Source: Bacteroidota bacterium (lineage in GTDB: Bacteria; Bacteroidota; Ignavibacteria; Ignavibacteriales; Ignavibacteriaceae). Taken from it: a stretch of 8,453 bases of DNA. The DNA lies in the NCBI GenBank assembly GCA_021796135.1, contig JAJYOQ010000158.1:1-8453 (forward strand). Reading direction: 5' to 3'. Under the pieces are notes generated by a model. It was not told the origin of the DNA and did no database searches. It worked only from the letters and a program-made list of their open reading frames with translations. The position numbers and the translations under genes are program-made. Below, one piece after another: positions 6,102-8,453 of the stretch. Each line of letters begins with the position of its first letter. Within the stretch, counting starts at the first letter, position 1.

Positions 6102-7580
6102 TTAACAGTAAATATTTATAATAAATTCACACCCCGATTCGGGCAGATTGTATACGTCTATATGCCAACCGCACCTTTTTGCAATTTCAAATGCAATATA
6201 ACACCCGTAACCCGTATTCTGAATTGCTGATTTCTTTGTCGATACATTTTCTTCGAATATTTTCTTGATTCCCGACTCATTTGCCTGAAGCAGACTCTTC
6301 TCGATTCCTTTGCCGTTGTCGCTTATCCTTATATTTGCTGTCCGGGTTTCAGGTATATATTCCGTTTTTATAGTTATCAGAATATTCGGTATGCCTGCAT
6401 GATCAATGCTGTTTTGTATCAGCGGCTCTATAATTTCCCAAATAACAAATTCGTTAACCCCGATTTTTGGTATTTTCTCATCTAGCTGAAGATTAATATC
6501 AAATATTGTGGTTCTTTTTGACGTACGCAAAAATATGTTATTTATTATAAAATTAATAACTTCATTTAAGTCTGTCCTGAATAATGAATTCCTTATGGTC
6601 TGTATCGGCGGGTCAAACCATTTCATGTCATATATTATCCTGGAAATAAAATTTGCGTACTTTGTTACTCGGAACTTAATTTCGTTTATGTTTTCCGGCG
6701 ATAGAAGTTTCAAGTCCCCTTTTATAAATCCCATGACTTTTTCGGCTTTGTGATGAGTATGATAAATCCTTTTTGTGAATACTAACTCTTTTTCATACGT
6801 AATCTGCTTTGTTATGTTCTGCTCATGCTCGTCGAATAACAGCTTCTGCGCTTCGTCTCTCTCACGTAATGTGTATGAGGAAACAAAGTACATGGCTAGT
6901 AATCCTAATGAAATAAATGAAAAATATATTAATGAAGTCTCGTCATAATTAGAAATTATCTGACTTGTCATGAATGAAAAGTCGGGTGTGTCTTTTATGT
7001 AAACGGCTCCTTCATATTCACCTTTTAATACAAACGGAACAAATGTATTGAATGTCTGCTTGTCTGTTACCAAACTCTCTATCTGCTCTTCTGCTTTTAA
7101 CTTCGATCTTAATTTTAAATATAGCTCCCTTGCCGCCTCGTGCGATTTGCTTACTCCCGAATCCGATATTATATCTCCGGATATATATTTGTATAAATTT
7201 CTGCCGTCATCTATTGCTAGTATGTTCTTTCCGTTGTCTACCATTATACAGATGTCTTCTATATTATGCTGGAGCAGCGGCTGTGCCAGTATTATGTTTA
7301 ACGATTGTACTATCCTCTCCTTGTCGTTGTCTTTGATAAGCTGCTGCTGATTGAATGATTCCAGTAATAACTCGAGCGATGTTGTCGTTAAATTTGCCAG
7401 CTTTTCTGCCGAATCCTTTTGATACCATTGCTGCGTGCTGCTGAAGAAATTCCTTATGGATGATTTGTTTACGAATGATACTAAGAATTGAAATGAAAAA
7501 AGCACTATAAATATTACTGTGATGTGCTTAAATTCAAAATGATATTCTTTAAACTTATCCAGTATCCTTTTGTTAGACAT
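6102..7580 (-). CDS. Membrane sensor histidine kinase with periplasmic domain and unusual histidine region
   Basis: Two-component sensor of 492 residues. A first membrane helix lies at about 19-37, followed by a periplasmic domain of about 175 residues (38-214), a second helix at about 215-235, a coiled-coil-like linker (238-268), a dimerisation/histidine region, and a HATPase domain. ATPase motifs: N-box EPLIQNSIDHA (385-395), G1 SDNGKGI (420-426), G2 NTGYGCYIAFEIA (456-468). The expected HExRTP-type H-box is absent; instead RIYHTHHKAEKVMGF offers H274, H276 and H277, somewhat like HisKA_2 (HHRVKN) but not a clear match. The periplasmic part may be Cache-like, which I cannot prove. The ATG at 7580-7578 follows AAGGA with a 10-base gap, 17 bases after the solute-binding protein stop. 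Cotranscription with the binding protein before it and the sigma-54 regulator after it suggests it reads the ligand state of that binding protein. Confidence 0.92.
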   Translation of the reverse strand: MSNKRILDKFKEYHFEFKHITVIFIVLFSFQFLVSFVNKSSIRNFFSSTQQWYQKDSAEKLANLTTTSLELLLESFNQQQLIKDNDKERIVQSLNIILAQPLLQHNIEDICIMVDNGKNILAIDDGRNLYKYISGDIISDSGVSKSHEAARELYLKLRSKLKAEEQIESLVTDKQTFNTFVPFVLKGEYEGAVYIKDTPDFSFMTSQIISNYDETSLIYFSFISLGLLAMYFVSSYTLRERDEAQKLLFDEHEQNITKQITYEKELVFTKRIYHTHHKAEKVMGFIKGDLKLLSPENINEIKFRVTKYANFISRIIYDMKWFDPPIQTIRNSLFRTDLNEVINFIINNIFLRTSKRTTIFDINLQLDEKIPKIGVNEFVIWEIIEPLIQNSIDHAGIPNILITIKTEYIPETRTANIRISDNGKGIEKSLLQANESGIKKIFEENVSTKKSAIQNTGYGCYIAFEIAKRCGWHIDVYNLPESGCEFIINIYC

Positions 7581-7597
7581 GGTAAATTAGTCCTTGT

Positions 7598-8453
7598 TTA
7601 TTTTAGCAGAAAATTTCCGGAATTTATTTTTTTAGTCGCATCGTCTAAAGCTGCTTCTACGGAAATATTATTTTTTATGGCTTGATGCAGATAGTAGGAT
7701 ATTATATCCGAAATTCCGGTATAGCTTTGCAGAAAAGGTCTGTGTACGCCTTGCTCAAGAAGCTTTTTATAAAATAGAATTGATTTGTTGTCCTTTAGGA
7801 ATGATGAGTCTTGATATACCTGATTATTAATCGGTAAAAGCCCGCCTTTTTGATATAATACCTTTTGAGCTTCTTCGCTTGTTACAAAGTTTAAAAATTT
7901 AGCCGCTTCAGGAATTTTATTGGAAAATTTTGAAATCATTAAATTCCATCCGCCGAATATCGACACGGGTTTCCCGTTCCTAAAATGGGGCGTCGGTACC
8001 CGTACAATGTTGCTTAAAATATTTTTGTAATTGGTGTCTGAACTGTAATCTGCCAGAAATCCCGGCCAGCCGCGCAGAAATACTCCGTTGTTTTTTAAAT
8101 AATATTCATAGCTCGGATTCTCTTTTAGCCTTGTTACTATCTCCGGAGATATTCCGTCTTTGTTTACCATATCTACCATTAACTGCAGCGCTCTTTTTGA
8201 CTCTGGCGTTGTTAACTGAATTTTCCCGTCTTCAACGAATGACCTGCCCTGGCTTTCTAATAGCTCATCGTATATGCAAATCAATCCTTCATAATTGTCT
8301 GCCTGGTATGTAAAAAACGGGGCTGTGCGGGCTTTCATTTCATTATGAATCGCAAAAAACTCATCCCAGGTTATGGAGGAGTTCAGCTCTCTCTCTATTT
8401 TTTTATAATCGGGTAATGTCTTTAGCAGATCTTTTCTGTAATACATCAATGCA
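7598..8453 (-). CDS. Extracellular solute-binding protein, family 1 (sugar type), C-terminal part
   Basis: C-terminal 284 residues of a periplasmic solute-binding protein; the frame is open to the right edge, so the signal peptide and roughly the first 130-150 residues of a usual 400-450 residue protein are missing. The apparent TTG/ATG at 8449-8444 is internal, since LMYYRKDLL with ITWDEFF after it is the standard mid-N-lobe stretch of this family. Further family marks are NNGVFLRGWPGF and, at about fragment residues 165-206, FGGWNLMISKFSNK with AAKFLNFVTSEEAQ and GGLLPINN. Relatives bind maltose, trehalose or other oligosaccharides; the exact ligand is not readable. It is followed after 17 bases by the sensor kinase and not by transporter permeases, so a receptor role in signalling is likely, though permeases could lie upstream of the window. 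Confidence 0.92.
   Translation of the reverse strand, partial: ALMYYRKDLLKTLPDYKKIERELNSSITWDEFFAIHNEMKARTAPFFTYQADNYEGLICIYDELLESQGRSFVEDGKIQLTTPESKRALQLMVDMVNKDGISPEIVTRLKENPSYEYYLKNNGVFLRGWPGFLADYSSDTNYKNILSNIVRVPTPHFRNGKPVSIFGGWNLMISKFSNKIPEAAKFLNFVTSEEAQKVLYQKGGLLPINNQVYQDSSFLKDNKSILFYKKLLEQGVHRPFLQSYTGISDIISYYLHQAIKNNISVEAALDDATKKINSGNFLLK

Overview
This is an AT-rich bacterial window in which every supported gene lies on the minus strand, so the genes read from high to low coordinates. The style suggests the FCB group, most likely Ignavibacteria or a close relative in the Bacteroidota/Chlorobiota neighbourhood. The reasons are low GC, weak purine-rich ribosome binding sites, a cytoplasmic PAS kinase with an H-box of the type IIAHDLKSPF, a sigma-54 activator, and heptameric intergenic repeats. 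No marker gene is present, so the lineage is an inference.

Right part (8453 to 4628): a tightly spaced set consisting of the 3' end of a family-1 (sugar-type) solute-binding protein gene, a membrane sensor kinase with a periplasmic domain, and an NtrC-type response regulator. Gaps are 17 and 16 bases. No transporter permease follows the binding protein, so it may feed ligand information to the kinase, which would phosphorylate the regulator and activate sigma-54 promoters outside or inside the window.

Middle part (4627 to 1713): a 62-bp repeat copy, a 58-residue gene of unknown function with a strong ribosome binding site, then a 627-residue soluble PAS-PAS-PAS histidine kinase with its own candidate promoter and a palindrome in its leader. 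Its stop codon is followed closely by a small antitoxin-like gene, and then by a SemiSWEET sugar transporter gene starting with TTG.

Left part (1712 to 1): a second copy of the 62-bp repeat, which overlaps the end of the SemiSWEET gene, then an ABC-2 type export system. The ATPase gene is complete. The permease gene starts at a TTG overlapping the ATPase stop and runs off the left edge.

The most interesting points are the binding protein/kinase/sigma-54 regulator unit with an unusual histidine region in the kinase, the 58-residue gene, and the paired repeats, one of which supplies a gene's stop codon. I see no RNA genes, CRISPR arrays or insertion sequences.
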